A DNA stretch of 64,000 bases from Otatea glauca (GCA_036346275.1 CM070721.1:47527594-47591593), one strand, 5' to 3'. Numbered from the stretch's first letter, positions 11,887 through 25,556 are shown. Made by a program: numbers and translations. The notes: generated from the letters alone by a model not told the origin.

Positions 11887-13720
11887 ATCTCCCCTTGATG
11901 AGTATATTGACAAACCATACAAAAGGCATAAATTTGAGTTTGAAGAAAATGAAGAAGAAAGCAATTTTAGTTGCAAAGTCAAACTTGGTCCAAAGATAGA
12001 AATTAGAACCATGACCAAGTTGACGAAGAGGAATTCAGATTTTAGAGTTAAATTTAAGAAAGAGCAAGTTTTCAACAAAACTCTAAAATCCAACTAAACA
12101 TGTCAAATGTGATTATGAGATTATGATCCAATGAAGTAGTAGCATAGTTTTACAAAGATCATAATAACCAAATAAGCATTCACATTTTTATCTTTTAGTG
12201 ATGCCTTTTCTACGTTATCTCCCCCTTTTGGCAATATAGGCATCAATTTTTTTTTATGTATGCATGAAATGCAATCGAAAGAGCTTTGAGGATTATCCAA
12301 TTGATCAAAATAGAAGGATATTACACCAAGCTTGTCAATTTCAGAAGATGACTAAACTAAGACATGTCCAAGTGCAAATCGAGCTTAGTTTTGAATATTT
12401 CATTTTAGCAAGAATTGACAAGTGCAACACTTAGCTTTAGTTTCAAAAATAGAAGAATAGCCACTCTAAGGATCAAAAGGAAAACCTAGAGTTCAACCTA
12501 CTCAACACGTTGGGGAATCTAGAAGAGCATACAAGGTCCTTCGGGCTCATTTATCACTTAATGCAAATTTTGATTTATCATCATACAAGACATAGCGGGT
12601 GCAAATGTTTGACATTATTTGCATTCTTTACCCACATATGTCTTTGTTTTTAATTTATTTGCATTTTCTTTTGACAACCAATTGACTCAAGCCGTATCGA
12701 CCATCTCAAGATGAGCTCTTAAGAGGATGGTCTAGGTCAAACACGATGTATTCCAAGTTCATCCCAAGTGCAATGGGAAGCGGTCTTGTGAATACAAGGT
12801 GTTGAGTCGTATGTGCACAAGAAGAGTCAATTTTGTTTAATTTTCATTTTTAGCACAACGATTCATGAGCAATTGAAGGACTCTGCATGGATCAAACTAG
12901 TTTCACCCAAGTTGCTATAGGGACTCTAGAGAACTCCTAAATTTCTCAAATTATGGCACAAACCTCTAGAGAAGAAACCTAGCAAGTAAAAGCAACAAGT
13001 TTCATCAAGTTTTTCATTTAAGGCTTATTTCATTTTTAAGCTTAGCAAGTTAAATGAACTTGGACATACCTAAGCTAGTGATTTTCTTCAAATGATGTAG
13101 CATGGTGTATAGCATGAAGAAGAAATCAATTGCATAATAGACAAAGCTCATAAAGCAGAAAATGCAGTCTAAATGCAATGCATGAACAGATTCCCAAACT
13201 CCCCTCAACAAATGAATCAATTTTAAGCTCAAATCTGGTTAAAGTTGAGTTATTATCAAGATTAGGCATAAAGAAAACCCGAATGAATTCAATAATAACC
13301 AGAAAAAGCAGAATGAGGAGAAGAAGTCGAGAAGCGCAAAGCTGAATGGCTATAGAGCATAGAAAAGATAGAAGAGACTCACTATGGCTCGGACTCGCTC
13401 TTATCTTCCCAAGGATGACATAGGAAGTGACTCTAGATCCCAACTAAGGAGTGCACATGCACCTGCTCTACCCAGAGGCCCAATACCGCTAGACTTATAA
13501 GGCGTGAGGGAACTCAACCTAGAGAGAAGAGAGAACACTAATCACGCATGATAGCAACCTAAAGCACAAGATAAGAGGTCAATGCAAGGCATGCCGAAGT
13601 CTAAGTGAGTGAACTCAACTCAAGAAAACAAGCCCAAAGTCACCCGGAAGAAACACAAAGAAAAGAAAAGTGGAAGAAAACATATAATACATAATATACA
13701 AACCAGCTCCCCCTCACGAA
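11887..13720 (-). other. Untranslated spacer of element B with polypurine tracts
   Basis: Minus-strand catcaaggggagat at 11887-11900 abuts the LTR and is the primary polypurine tract. A second tract, tctcccccttttggc on the plus strand at 12218-12232 followed by gcatcaa, mirrors the second tracts of elements A and C. No coding frame with a recognisable domain is present; element B appears to lack the extra ORF found in A and C. Confidence 0.7.
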
Positions 13721-13724
13721 AGGC

Positions 13725-16640
13725 CGTAAGGGCTCACGACTCAAGCTCACTCCTCAAGGCAACAAATCTGGAGCTATCCAAAGGCTTGGTGAAAATATCG
13801 CTAATCAAGGTCACTCTCTCGAATCAAGCGCGATATCTCCCTTCTCCACATGGTCTCTAAGGAAGTGATATCTAATATCAATGTGCTTGGTGGGAATGTT
13901 GCTTTGGGTTTTTAGCAATGCAAATAGCTGAAGTGTTGTCACGTAAAAGTGGCACACTCTCTATCTCTAACCCATAGTCCCGTAAGGTCGATCTCATCCA
14001 GAGCACTGCTACAAAGAACTTCATTGCAAAGAACATACTCGGCCTCGGTGGATGGTGTGCAACTCCGAATCGCTTCCTAGATGACCAAGAAACAAGAGAA
14101 GTGCCAATGAATTGGCAAGTGCGAAGTGCTCTTCCTATCTATCCTCTGACCAAAGAAAGTCGGCATCGAAAAGGCTCTAAGAGATAGACAAGAAGACGAA
14201 GAGTACCAAATACCATAATCGGTAGCACGAAGGTACTCGAAGATGCGCTTGATCGCTTTGGCGGTGAGAGGCGCGAGGAGAAGCTTGAAATCGAGCGCAC
14301 GCACACACTGACAAAATGTATGTCGGCCTCGAAGCGGTGAGGTACAAGAGGAGCCGATCATGCTCAAACTCCTTTTGATCAAGAGCTCACCATCCTCATC
14401 GGGCTCGAGGACAGCAGTGGTGGCCATAGGAGTCATCACCGGCTTCCCATCGACATGTCGAAACGCCTCAGAGGTCACGGGTATATTTGCCTTGATGCAA
14501 GAAAGTACCTCCCGAGTCCGCTTGATTTGGAAGCCAAGAAAGTAGCTCAACTCGCCCATCATACTCATCTCAAACTCTGTGCTCATCACCTAAGAAAACC
14601 GAGACACAAGCGAATGAGATGAGCCACCAAAATTATATCGCCCACATAAACGGACAAGAAGAAAATGAGACTCATGGTGTCGATGAAGCAGAGTTTTGTC
14701 TACTATGCCCATTTTGAAGTCATGGTGAGAAGATAAGACTTGAGCCTCTCATACCATGCTCGGGGCTGCTTGAGTCCATACAAAGCTTTGGAGAGCTTGT
14801 ATACATGACTCTGAAACTTGGGGTTCTCGAATCTCGGAGGTTGTTTGACATAAACCTCTTCCTCAATATAGCCATTGAGGAATGCACTCTTGACATCCAT
14901 TTGATAGAGCTTGAAGCCCGGGATGCAGAGAATGCAAGCGGGATCCTAATAGCCTCTAGTCTAGCTACAGGGCAAAGGTCTCCTCAAAGTCAAGACCCTC
15001 AACATGAGAAAAGCCCTGTGCAACTAGCCTAGCCTTGTTGCGAATGCCAACCCCATCCTCACTGCTTGTTTTGGACACCCACTTGGTCCCAATGACATTA
15101 TGACCGGATGGGGCTCGACAAGTCGCCATACCTTGTTCCTCTCAATGTTCTCAAGTTCCTCATGCATAGCATTAATCCACGATTCATCGGATAATGCATG
15201 AGAAACATCTTCGGCTCAAAGGAGGCAACGAAGGCGAGTGGAGGCAGAATCGGACAAACCTGATTTTGAGCGAGTGACGCGCTCAAACAGATCACCAATG
15301 ATCTGATCAGGTGGATGAGCTTTCTGGATATGACGGGGAGGACCAGAAGCAGGAGTGGCCTCTACCTCATGCACAGAAGAGGTAGGAGCAGAGCCACTCG
15401 CTCAAGGAGAGTCGGAAGGCAAGGGCTGGTCACTCTGAGGTGCAGAAATGGAAACAGGAGGCACCTCAGGTATAGAGGGAACTGGATCCGGTGGAACACC
15501 ATCATCTCCATCATCCTCATCTTCTACAAAGATGGTCTCGGAGGGATAAGAAGAGCTGAAACATCAGGTCTAGCTCCGGCTAGCCTCATCAAAGGTCACA
15601 TCACGGTCTCTATGATCCTATGCGCATCAACACCTGCACCCTATAGCTACGAGAAGAAGTCGAGTAACCTAGAAAGATACCATCGTAAGAGCGAGACTCA
15701 AACTTATCTAGGTTACGGACTTTAAGATAAAACACTTGCAACCAAAACGCGAAAATGAGACACACCGGGCTTTCGCCCATACCTCAACTCATAAGAAGTG
15801 CGATGCAAATGTGCTCTCAAAACACGCGATTAGAAACATGGCAAGCAAGAGCTATAGCCTCACCCAAAACTTCCTAGAGTATCAGACTCGTCTAGCATCG
15901 TCCTGGCCATCTCAACCTGTGGTCTGTTCTTCCTTTCCACTACGCCATTCTCACTGAGGGGCGAGGGAGAAGAGAACGATGCTCTAAACCGGACTCCACA
16001 CAAAAACTCTCAAAGTAGGAATTCTTGAACTCCGTGCCATTATCACTCATTATAGCTCGTAATGCACCGGGAGCTCAATAGACAACCCTCGATCAAACCC
16101 TGAAGTGAGAAAAGTCTCATCCTTCGAGGCCATGAAGAATACCCAAGAGTATCTAGAAAAATCATCAACGATGACAAGAACATACCACTTCCTCCCGCCG
16201 ATCGCACTCTAGCCGACCAACAAAGTGTCCATATGTAAAAGCTGTCTGGTGCATCAGTCATCACTACGGTGATCGGAGGATGAGAAGCGAGAACCATCTT
16301 GCCATGTCGGCAAGGAGAGCAAACTAAGTCTTTGACCATCTTGAGTTTGGGCAAACCCGAATGAGATCATGGTCGCTAACTCGGGTCAAATGATCAAAAC
16401 CAATGTGACCAAGTCTCCTATGCCGAAGGAGAGATCACGGACTCGAAGCAATCAAACATCAAGAGAGTCTCGGAAGAAGCGAGAAAAATCAGCACGAAAG
16501 ACTCTCCCAAATGTAGAAATCCAAGAACTAACCCTCCGATGAATCAAGGATTCTACAGGCATTACTCTTGAAACTTACCTCGAAAGAGTCATCGATAAGT
16601 CGAGAAACAGAGAGCGATTGTATTGCACTTACTTACTAAG
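13725..16640 (-). pseudogene. pol: Element B pol, heavily frameshifted
   Basis: Recognisable Copia pol blocks lie in order on the minus strand but in changing frames. Integrase fragments lie at about 15730-16400. The reverse transcriptase segment MDVKSAFLNGYIEEEVYV with KALYGLKQ and AWYERL lies at 14703-14900. FLGFQIKRTREV and the RNase H junction with DRKSTS lie at 14077-14589, and the closing 'TKPLD'-equivalent lies near 13770. The YVDD region near 14640 is damaged. At least six frame changes separate the blocks. The RNase H end at 13725-14076 is open only in short stretches. The density of small indels is far above that of element C. Confidence 0.85.
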
Positions 16641-17499
16641 GCAACATCTTTAAGAAAGAAATTTTGGTTAATGCAGATGGTACCTTTAGCAATGACTCTA
16701 CTCAAGATGCATCCCCAAAAGTGATTAACTCATCACCGGGGCTCGGACTAGGAAGAGAACCAACGAGAATCTCCGGTCATATGACGAGAACAACCGAGTC
16801 AACAATCCAAACATCGCCCTTCCCATCCGATTTAACCGATCAAGACACAAGAGAGAAAGATGACTCAAGATCTTGGGATAGAGTGAAGACTTAGGAACCT
16901 AATATCTTGAACCATACGACACCTCAGTACCGACCACGTAAGAAGATCGACTCGAGTGTCTCTCTGACGCTCAACTCTCACACGATCAGAGCAACTCGTA
17001 GATAATCTAGGAGTCAAAGCTGGGTTGGCACGCCGTGGTGCAAAAGCCGACCATCCCGAAGAAGGCTGCTGGATCTCCTACGAGAAAACACCTCACGCCG
17101 TGATATCTACCTCGATGGGAAAAACGAGGAATATCAAGAGGACGGCGGAAAGATCGACTACGAACAGCCCGGGACTAAAACTCAAGAACTAGCATGAAAA
17201 CCAAGTCCGGACGCTGCCCAAAAAAAGCGACTCTCTAACTGTCTAGAAGAAGGTGTGTCTTAGGAACACTCAAAGTCCGGGATGACCACGAATACCCCTA
17301 AGAGCAACAACACGCCACGCCGAGTGATCTTGGCGCGCTCAAGCAAAAATCTACTAGGTGACCATCCTTCTTACGGAAGGTGCATGTGTACTTCGCCTTG
17401 CTAGAGGCGAAGCAATAGGAGTAACACCCTTACGGTCGAAGTCCTATGGACAACCCAAAGAGACCTAAACACGGTGGTACTCACTCAGGAGCTACCACA

Positions 17500-19600
17500 A
17501 TCTCACCACTCTTGGAGCCGCGCACTATGGTGGGAGGATGCGCCAGCGTGCTCCAAGGGATCAAATCCTAGACCTTGATTGAATCTACTAATCTTGGATT
17601 GGTCTAGAATAAGATTGAGCTTCTTCTTGCCTCCAACAAACTTCTCGAGAGTGCTCATAAGATCTGGCAATCTCGGAAGAAAGAAGCACAAGAAGAACAG
17701 GGGAAGGAGAGGAAGAAGAACGTAAAGATGAGCTCTCTCAAGACGTGCATTTTCTCCTCAAAGACGGCTGCCTCAATCTTGAGGGCCTCACAAGAAACGC
17801 AAGGAGCATCTCTAATTCTATGGGCTTGGTCTTCTAATTTCTTCCTAAGCTCGACATGGATTTTATCCAAGTCCCCACAATCTCAAGACATCGCAAGCAA
17901 TATTTTTGTGACTTATCTAGTAAGTCCTTAGCAAGTTTAGCACACTTGACATTCTGTGGTTTCATTGTCAAGTTTTAATTGCTTCTGACCCTCACATGAG
18001 CCGTTGGGTCCTTAGAAGCATGTGATTCAAGTTCATTGTTTCTAGCGTAAAGCTTCCTAAGGTGTTCGCTCATGGCATCAATTTGGCAAGCAATTTAGGG
18101 CAATTAGAGCATGATGGAGTGGAGTGAGCATGAAGAAAACTAGCCTCAACAGAATAGCATCAATGAACTAGTGCTAGCATTCTTCAACCTAAGACCATCA
18201 AGTTCAACAAGCACACTATCATGTATGGTCCTTAGGTTCTCCAACTCCACAAGAATAGCATCACACAAAGAGCAATCATCGGTGACTCGGGAGGGAGAAG
18301 ATCTAAGTGAAGCTAACTCCCGAGTCAAGGTACCTACTTCCTTCTCAAGCTCCGTACACCTAGCTCTAGCTCTAGCATGAAATTTTCCTAATTTGCAGAA
18401 AGCTTCGTTGAGCTGGTCATAGGAGGGTACCTCGTCCGAGTCATTTGTAGAGCTCTGAGTCGCTGATGTCGCTTGTGTCGGCCATGAAGCACATGCGGAG
18501 AAGTCTTCGCCGCCTTTCTTCTCTTGCGGATCATCCTCGCCCTCGTCGCTCCATGTCTCCGTGTCGGAGAGGTTGATGTCGTCAAGCGCGGCAAGGACGT
18601 GGTGGAAGAGCTTCTTGTTCTTGGAGAAGTTGCGGTACTTCTTCTCGTATGCCGGTTCACGAACTGGAGGCTTCTTGTTGCGGTTCTTGTCGGTGTAGTC
18701 GTTCTTGCCCGAACCGCCAACGTCATTCTTGCCCTTCTCCGCTTGGGACAGTTCGCCGAATGTGGTTGGGGCCACCACACTCGAAGCGGTGATCATGCCA
18801 CCTCTCTTCTCTCTCTCACCCTCTTGTATGCATGAGAAAACTTGCGGCGAGAAGAGCAAGCTCATTTTCTAGAAATTTTTCCGATTGGTCATCGCTAGCT
18901 CGCAAAGGGCGGAAAGAGAGAAACCAATAGAAGGATCAAGAAGAAGATCCAATGGGATCGGTGACCAAAGCCATCGATCGAGATTTCGTCTCCGAGAGAC
19001 GACATCGATCTCATGAGTCTTGAGGTGGGAATAAAGCCCGTCAAGAGTCGAGTCGATAAGTCGGTGGTGTCCTTGATGGTGGTCACCTTCATCTCCCAAA
19101 CCCGAAGGTCGAGTGCGGTCAAGAAATGCCGAGCATTGTCCGAGTCGGGGTATATGCAACCAAGCGCTCGGAGGTCGCTCAAAATCTTTGTAAACCGACC
19201 AAAACACTCGTCGAGACTCTCACCGGTAGCGTTGATCAAACTTGTTGTACTCGCGCTTGAACTGTCTGCCTCACGCCTTGATTTGAGTAGAGCCCTCATG
19301 GTAAGCATCGAGGATACCCAAATCTCGTGAGCAGAGCGAAGGTGAGAAATCCTATCATACTCACATGGCTAAGACCTGTATGAGAATGTTCCTTGCCTTA
19401 GCATTCGCCTCAACGTCAACCATATTGATGGCCGTGACATTTTCATCGCCAGGAACCTCATACGGAGTTTCACCTTCGCCATATCGTAGCCCCCGGCAGT
19501 GATGTATGACTCCATCCGGATTTCCAAAAGGAAAATCAACTCCATTAAAGATGGGAGGCTTGGTGGAATATTTGTCCGTCGCCATGGCTCTTGAGACCGG
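17500..19600 (-). pseudogene. gag: Element B gag, fragmented
   Basis: The start MATDKYSTKPPIFNGVDFPF at 19585 is typical of Copia gag. The conserved block ATGESLDECFGRFTKILSDL follows in the frame of 18895-19308, then a charged, low-complexity region and a coiled coil (LNEAFCKLGKFHARARARC) in 18146-18865, with more coiled-coil-like fragments at 17655-17870. No intact CCHC zinc knuckle was found where one is expected. At least three frameshifts interrupt the gene. Between 16640 and 17500 only decayed sequence, presumably the gag-protease junction, can be seen. Confidence 0.8.
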
Positions 19601-19624
19601 TCAAGATCTAGAAAGAGCAGAACC

Positions 19625-19637
19625 GGCTCTGATACCA
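19625..19637 (-). promoter_or_regulatory. Primer-binding site of element B (initiator tRNA-Met)
   Basis: Minus-strand TGGTATCAGAGCC, two bases inside the 5' LTR, is the complement of the 3' end of plant initiator methionine tRNA, the usual Copia primer. It is an uninterrupted match and fixes the element's orientation. Confidence 0.92.
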
Positions 19638-19639
19638 AT

Positions 19640-21258
19640 TGAAGGACCAAAATGGCGAACAGAGGGGGGGTGAATGGTCGCAAATAAAAATTCCCCCAAA
19701 ATACTCCAACAAAAACCTCGACAAGATCGCTCAAAAGGAATTGTGAAAAACCCGAAAAACTAGACAACTATGTGTACCCCAAGCTTGCATGGATAAGTAC
19801 CATAAAATATGTGGGGATTTTTGAGTCACAATCCTGGTTGTCTAGTGTCCAAGATAAAGAGGAATCAATTCAAACTCTTGCTTTTAGAAAGGACATCAAT
19901 TCAAATCACAAAAGTCACTTTCAGAAAAGCAAAAGCAGAATTCCCAAAACTTGTCCTCAATTTGCATAGGAGGTTGGTGGGTTTCTGTAGCTCACAAAAT
20001 TTTGAGACTTTTCTCCTGTGAGAATCAGAGTCTTTAAGAACTCCACCAAATTTCTCCTCAAAAGCCTTACAGAAAAACACGAAAAATCGAAGAACACAGT
20101 CTGGTCAAGAACTTCGAGCAGAACGTTTGGGGCTCGGTTTTCACCTCATGGAGCCCAAACGGTACAACAAGTGAACTCCAAAATTTTTCTGCAAGCGGAT
20201 ATCAGAGTCCCGCACCTCCTCCAACAAGAATCACTCAAAAAGGATTTTTCTAGATTTTTACAAAAATCATACACTGACTGCTGCGCGAAGAACAAGTTCA
20301 GAACAAAGTTGGAACTTGAAAGAAAAGATGTTCTCTACTCAATCCAAGAGTGCAAAAGAGATGTAAAACCATATGAACATACTCAAAACATCCAAGAACA
20401 GCAGCATTTAGAAGGAGGGGAGGCAAATCCAAATTACTTGAAAGTAAATTGCGGGAATGTAAATGCTGAATTTAAATTACGTAAAGTAAAGACATAATGT
20501 AAATCATAAAATAAATTCAGAGGTGGATGAATAAAACTTTCATTTCTGGAAGGAGGTTACAAAGCCTCACATTCATGTGGGCAAAGCTCAAATGAGCATC
20601 AAAACCTCAACACCTTCAAGGGAAGGAGGCTACCCTCCACCCCTATTTATACTACTCTTGGGCCACCTACCACCCTTGGATGAGTCCCTCAACCCTAGAG
20701 CACTCATCTAAGGGCTAGGATTAACCCACACACACAGCCATGCAAGGGCTAACCCAAAACCCACACACATACCGGGTTTTCTTGCACGGTTTTCAAAGCA
20801 TACTACCTAGACCCGCTAACCTATCAACTAGACCTCAATCCGACGGTCCTCATTGATCCACGCGGCATCTAGCTAGCATCATCTCCTTTCCTTGTCTTCT
20901 TGACTTGCCCGAACTCCGTCTCCGATCATCTTCCGGCGATCTCCCAACCGTCTGGACCTCCGACGCTCCTCGCCTAGTCCCGGTCATCCTTCGCCTCACC
21001 ATGACCTAGCACCGTCGTCCTGCAACCATCAAAGACAAGGAAACTCCTCACATAGCAATGCCCACAAAGATGTGCAATAAACCATCCAACTCATCACTAC
21101 CGCGTCCATACGACCAGCAGATCGCCACTCTGGCAGAGACAACTCAAATTGCTTCATTTTGAAAATCAATCCAAATCAAACTCAAACTTGAGCACACCTT
21201 GCTCAAATAAAGTCAAATACTCATCACAAACATGGATGGACCTCCACATGGTCCTTCA
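19640..21258 (-). repeat. 5' LTR of element B
   Basis: Its TGAAGGACCA end is next to the primer-binding site and its CCTTCA end is next to the GCCTT duplication. It is 1619 bp against 1624 bp for the partner LTR. A variable site near 21116-21130 (cagcagatcgcc here, ggtactgcc in the partner) is one of few clustered differences. Confidence 0.95.
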
Positions 21259-21263
21259 GCCTT

Positions 21264-21399
21264 AATCTTATTGTCCCAGCTTATTTCATCATACGTTCTA
21301 GCTCACTTTCTTCAGGCTTTGAATATTACTAACTTAGTCATCAATACCAAAATCATAATAATATAAAAAATAAATTTGAGGGGTGCCTAGATGCTATCA
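21264..21399 (-). repeat. 3' LTR of element A, proximal part
   Basis: These 136 bases correspond to 33082-33217 and complete the LTR interrupted by element B. On the minus strand they begin TGATAGCATCTAGGC right after the polypurine tract. Confidence 0.93.
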
Positions 21400-21415
21400 A
21401 TCTCCCCCTTTTTGG
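21400..21415 (-). promoter_or_regulatory. Polypurine tract of element A, with a second copy at 21708-21725
   Basis: Minus-strand ccaaaaagggggagat adjoins the LTR. A second tract in the form ctccccctttggcatcaa (plus strand) lies at 21708-21725, about 300 bp inward, the same paired arrangement as in element C. Confidence 0.82.
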
Positions 21416-21741
21416 TAATTGATGACAACATACCTTTTAGTTAGTGATATCTTATTTATTCTGCAAAACAGAGTTAGCTGAATATACTGACAACAGAAAT
21501 AGATAGTGAATTTGCTCCCCCTTAATGAAACATTCATATTAAGATAGAGAATCTGAGCATATTATCTAAACAGTTGAGAAAAATAACACCATTCACCATA
21601 CACATAGCATAGAACAATTAATCCTTAGAACAAATATCCAAAATAGAAATATAAAAGCCAGGCTAGCTTCTAGATAAAAACGAGGGTTTTTAGCTAAGGT
21701 TTTTTTTCTCCCCCTTTGGCATCAATAGCCAAAAAGGGTCC

Positions 21742-24254
21742 CTACTTTCGCCTTGAAAAGAGTCGTTTGAGCTGGCCCTGAGCTTTGCTTTGCTTTGGTG
21801 AAGAGGCAGGTTGTTCATCAGTATCTTCTTGTCTTGGATTTTCTGGCCCTTGAGACATAGCTCGATCATGCCAACTTGGATAGTCTGGGTCTCCTGGCTG
21901 GATAACCAACAGTTGAAGATCTGACTGAATCTGGTCCAAAGAATCACTCATATTGCGAGTCTCAGCAAGGACGTCGCCCACATCATATGTGACATCATGT
22001 GCTAGGCGAGCATAGTCTAGCAGGGCATCTTCAGTAAACTCAGTTAGATGATCTAATTGGTGTCTCATCCATAACTGATTGCTTGTGTGAGATGTTCTTG
22101 CACCTTCCACTTGATTTCTCGTTTCTTGTAGTGGTCATCCATCTTCGGTTCATATCATACACCGTCCTTGATCGATTTTGAGTAGTATCAACTGCTGGAC
22201 ATCTTTGTCTAAGGTCTTCTTGATTTTTGCTTAGGTGGTCAAATCTTGACATGGCTTTATTAAAGAATTTCATTTCTTCCTCATGCCTGTGAGCTGCTGT
22301 ATTTTGATCTTCCATGTATCTAGCTTGAAATCCCCTTTGATCGGCATAGTATTGGTGCTCAAAGTTTGAAAACCAGGAAGGCTGAGTTTCAAAGATGTTT
22401 TCTTGAGCTTGAAAAGTGTTGTCTTGTCCTTGCTCATCATACTTGGGAGAGGATGATTTGGGGTACTGATAGTCAAACAAGCTTTCCCAACCAGGAAATG
22501 TATCCCTTTGATCATGCTCAGGATGAGCTGAAGTTGAAGGATAGACAGGTTCATATGGTTGGGGTACTTCAGATGGAATACTAGACCCTCCAGCTTCATT
22601 TTCATTTGCTCCTGGTCTGAAATTCTGCGCTTCCATGAACCTTACTGCTGCAGCTGCTTCTTGAAGTTGATGAATTTGATGTTCTTCATCCAAGGCTCTA
22701 TCAACTGAGCTTGAAAGCTTTTGAGTAGCAGCATCATCTGTTTTCCATGATTCACTTCCATAAATGACTTCAGTTGCTTCTTGAGAGGGCTGGCTCAGAG
22801 TCTCCCCTTTTTCCTTTTGAACACTAGGTTCTCTGTCATTTCTGCTATGATCAGATATATGATGAATTTCATACTCTTGATGATAGCTTTCATAGGACTG
22901 ATGCCAAAAATCACTTTGTTGTGCTTGGGAAAGACTTCTAGCACAATTTCTGTCAAACTCATTCTCAGCCTCAACCTTTTCTTCACTTTCTTCTTCGGGC
23001 TCAAATGGTTGATTTTCTGCCACTCTTTGAAGAAACCCAGAAATCCTTTGATTATAACCAGTAGCCTGATGCATACTGTATTTCTTCGGGAAGCATTTGA
23101 ACCCTTTATTTAGATCATCTTGAGAAATAATGCCTTGAGCCAATAAGACTCCGTGATTAACTGGGCAAAAGGCAAAGAGCTGCTGAATTTTTTATAGATG
23201 GCTTCTTCCATCTGTCCAAAGAAACAATCAGCTAGATCTATAGGCTGTCTTGACAGAATCAGGTGTAGCAACCATGCTAAAACTGAGGTGATTCCTTCTT
23301 TATATCCAGACTTGGGATATATAGAGTGTCTTAAGATTAAGAGCGAACCTTGGCTTCTTCCGATGCATGTGACACCCTATTTGGATTAAAATTTTACTTG
23401 AGGTATCTTGGTATATATGCCTGATACTTGTAAATGCATGTCCCCACTTTGTCTCCACCTTTGATGTGGATACATCTTTTCAAAGATCCTTGTCCTAATT
23501 GCCTGAGGACTAGAAGCTCCTATTGCTGATTCAAACTGGGATGATCTGATTTTCCTTATTTTTCTATTCATAGTGAACATGATATATTTCCTTTGTTTGT
23601 TCACTAGTAGAGAAGCATAAAACTCTAGAGTCCCGAAACACTCCATGGAATTGTTTTATTTGACATGATTCCTACTAGTCCAGGAGTGGAGTTTATGCAA
23701 TCATATAACCCAGATGATCCAATAATATTGTTCACTTGATCCCAATCTATATATTGGTGATTTGATGAGCGTAAATCAGCTTTCCTTTTCCATCTCTTCT
23801 GTTCAGATATGCATTGTAAATATTTTTGTGTAAAAGGGACACAAAATTTTCACCTCGGACTGGCCTTGACTCAGGGAACCAGACCTTTTCACTGACCAAA
23901 CGAACGGCTCTTAACTTCTTAGAACTAAGTTTTCCCAATTCTTCACTACTAAGAATATCAATCTCAGAGATCAGTTCCGTGCTTTCTGAGGATGATTCAC
24001 TGTCGGGTTCATAGGGATTGTCCTCAGAGGATGACTCAGAGTCAACTATCTGCTTTCCTTTTCTTGGATGAGAGGTCACTATTTTTTTGGTTTGGTCTAG
24101 CAGCTTTATGAACATCAGGGATGAGAACCGGTCCTTGAGGTTGTTCAGGCATATTTGTTTCAGAAGATGAACTAGATCTTCTTTGCTTTTTACTCTTAAC
24201 TTTATCAATAATCTTTCCAATCAGACCTCTTTTATCTGGATTCTTAGACCTCAT
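21742..24254 (-). pseudogene. Extra 3' ORF of element A, frameshifted
   Basis: Four consecutive open stretches in different frames trace one former gene. 24254-24042 is a basic start, MRSKNPDKRGLIGKIIDKVK. 24220-23747 is a Ser/Glu-rich acidic region followed by a globular start. 23646-23386 follows, then 23143-22040 (367 residues, Gln- and aromatic-rich, with an acidic patch FEPEEESEEKVEAENEF). 22110-21742 adds a helical tail containing DQIQSDLQLL and ends in basic LKRLFSRRK. The layout (basic start, acidic serine tract, globular core, Gln-rich linker, coiled tail) parallels the extra ORF of element C. No signal peptide or membrane anchor is evident, so an envelope-like role is not supported by the sequence. 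Confidence 0.6.
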
Positions 24255-24579
24255 TCTGTCTCAAGCACAAACTCAGGACCAGACTCTCTTTACGAAGAAC
24301 AGACCTAAAAGAAAGAACTAAGTCTAAACACTAGGTCTAGGGTTTGAGATATGAAGAGACAAAGAGAAGTTCTAAGGAACTTACTGAACTTGGTGGAGAA
24401 TCTTGCGCACAATGTCGAACGATCACCGTCGCCAAGATCCGGTCAGGATTTGCTTCGGTGAAGAGAGGAAAGAAACTTCCGATTCAGAGAAGATTTTGCG
24501 CAAGCAAGACAATAACAAGGAGGTTTTTGATGGAAGAAGTTACTGCATTGAATGCATTGGCAGAAGTAAATAGACCTTG

Positions 24580-25490
24580 AAATCGACACCTTTTAACTGT
24601 GGTGGTTGAATAGGGCGTAAGATTTAGAAGACAGTGGGACCCCTTCCTTTTAAAGTCTGCTTAAGGCGGACAGGAGTCCCAAAGAAATAAGGATAGGATA
24701 GCAAAAGGTAAGACCTAGAGCAATAGGTAATATTTTGAACAAATTGTTTGAATTTAGATAAGAGTTAAGACTTAGAGATATTTAAATATAAGGCGACTTG
24801 TCTTAAACGGATTTGGACAGATTACTTATTTTGGGCGGACTAAAAGCCTTTTGCTTAGCTGGACTAGATTTAGTCCGCTTGGTATTAAGACCAAAGCTCT
24901 TATTATCGACGGACGAAAAATTTAGTCCGAGAGCATTGTTAGTTTATTTGAGATTGGTCCGATCCAAGAAGGAACTCAGAATTTGAGTTGTTCTCGACCG
25001 CATCATGTCTATATTTAAAAAAATTTAAAGATACGATATATATCTAAGATCAACAACCAAAAACAACAGACAAAGAGCTTCAGTGAATGTTTGAGTTTGA
25101 TAATCAAGCAAGCTTAGGTATTTCTTTAAACTAAGCTTATCTGAAGAACTCAAGTACTTTAATATGGACACATTGTTGAAAAAGGCAGATGAAATCTTTG
25201 GGATTCCTTTAAATCTTTTGATTAGATAAGGAAGATCAGAGTGAGTTCTTGTAGCAGCAGTTTATTGTAGTTCAATACGAACTTTATTTTAAGAGTTATT
25301 TTATCTTGATGATTTTTACATTATCCATCTTGTGTAGTCGAAACAGTGATCTGTCGAACTAGAGCCGCGAAAGATACCAACAGAATGTTTTGAGCGACTA
25401 GTCGAAGTTATGTTTAGCGACGTACACGTATGAATAGCCATTCAATTTAGAAAACATACAAGATCCAGAGAGAATTTTCAGAACACTGAA
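24580..25490. other. Spacer of element A with GGACTAAA/TTTAGTCC motifs
   Basis: Diverged relatives of the LTR palindrome occur here: ggactaaaag, ctagatttagtccg and ggacgaaaaatttagtccg at 24837-24930. As in element C, palindromic words recur outside the LTR, near the start side of the extra ORF. No coding region was recognised. Confidence 0.45.
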
Positions 25491-25556
25491 TTTTTTTTTA
25501 TTTATAAACACTGTCCCGGCTTACATAGACGAGATGGGACAAGACAGGAACAGGGA

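Larger units (their letters stand above)
10263..21258 (-). mobile_element. Element B: complete Ty1/copia retrotransposon nested in the LTR of element A
   Basis: The element starts TGAAGAACCG at 10263 and ends GGTCCTTCA at 21258, flanked by the exact duplication GCCTT (10258-10262 and 21259-21263). Removing it restores the continuous LTR of element A, as seen at about 33078. Order on the minus strand: 5' LTR 19640-21258, primer-binding site, broken gag, broken pol, an untranslated spacer with a second polypurine tract, and 3' LTR 10263-11886. The LTRs are 1619 and 1624 bp and nearly identical, so insertion is recent relative to the heavy frameshifting of its genes. It must be younger than element A. 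Confidence 0.95.
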
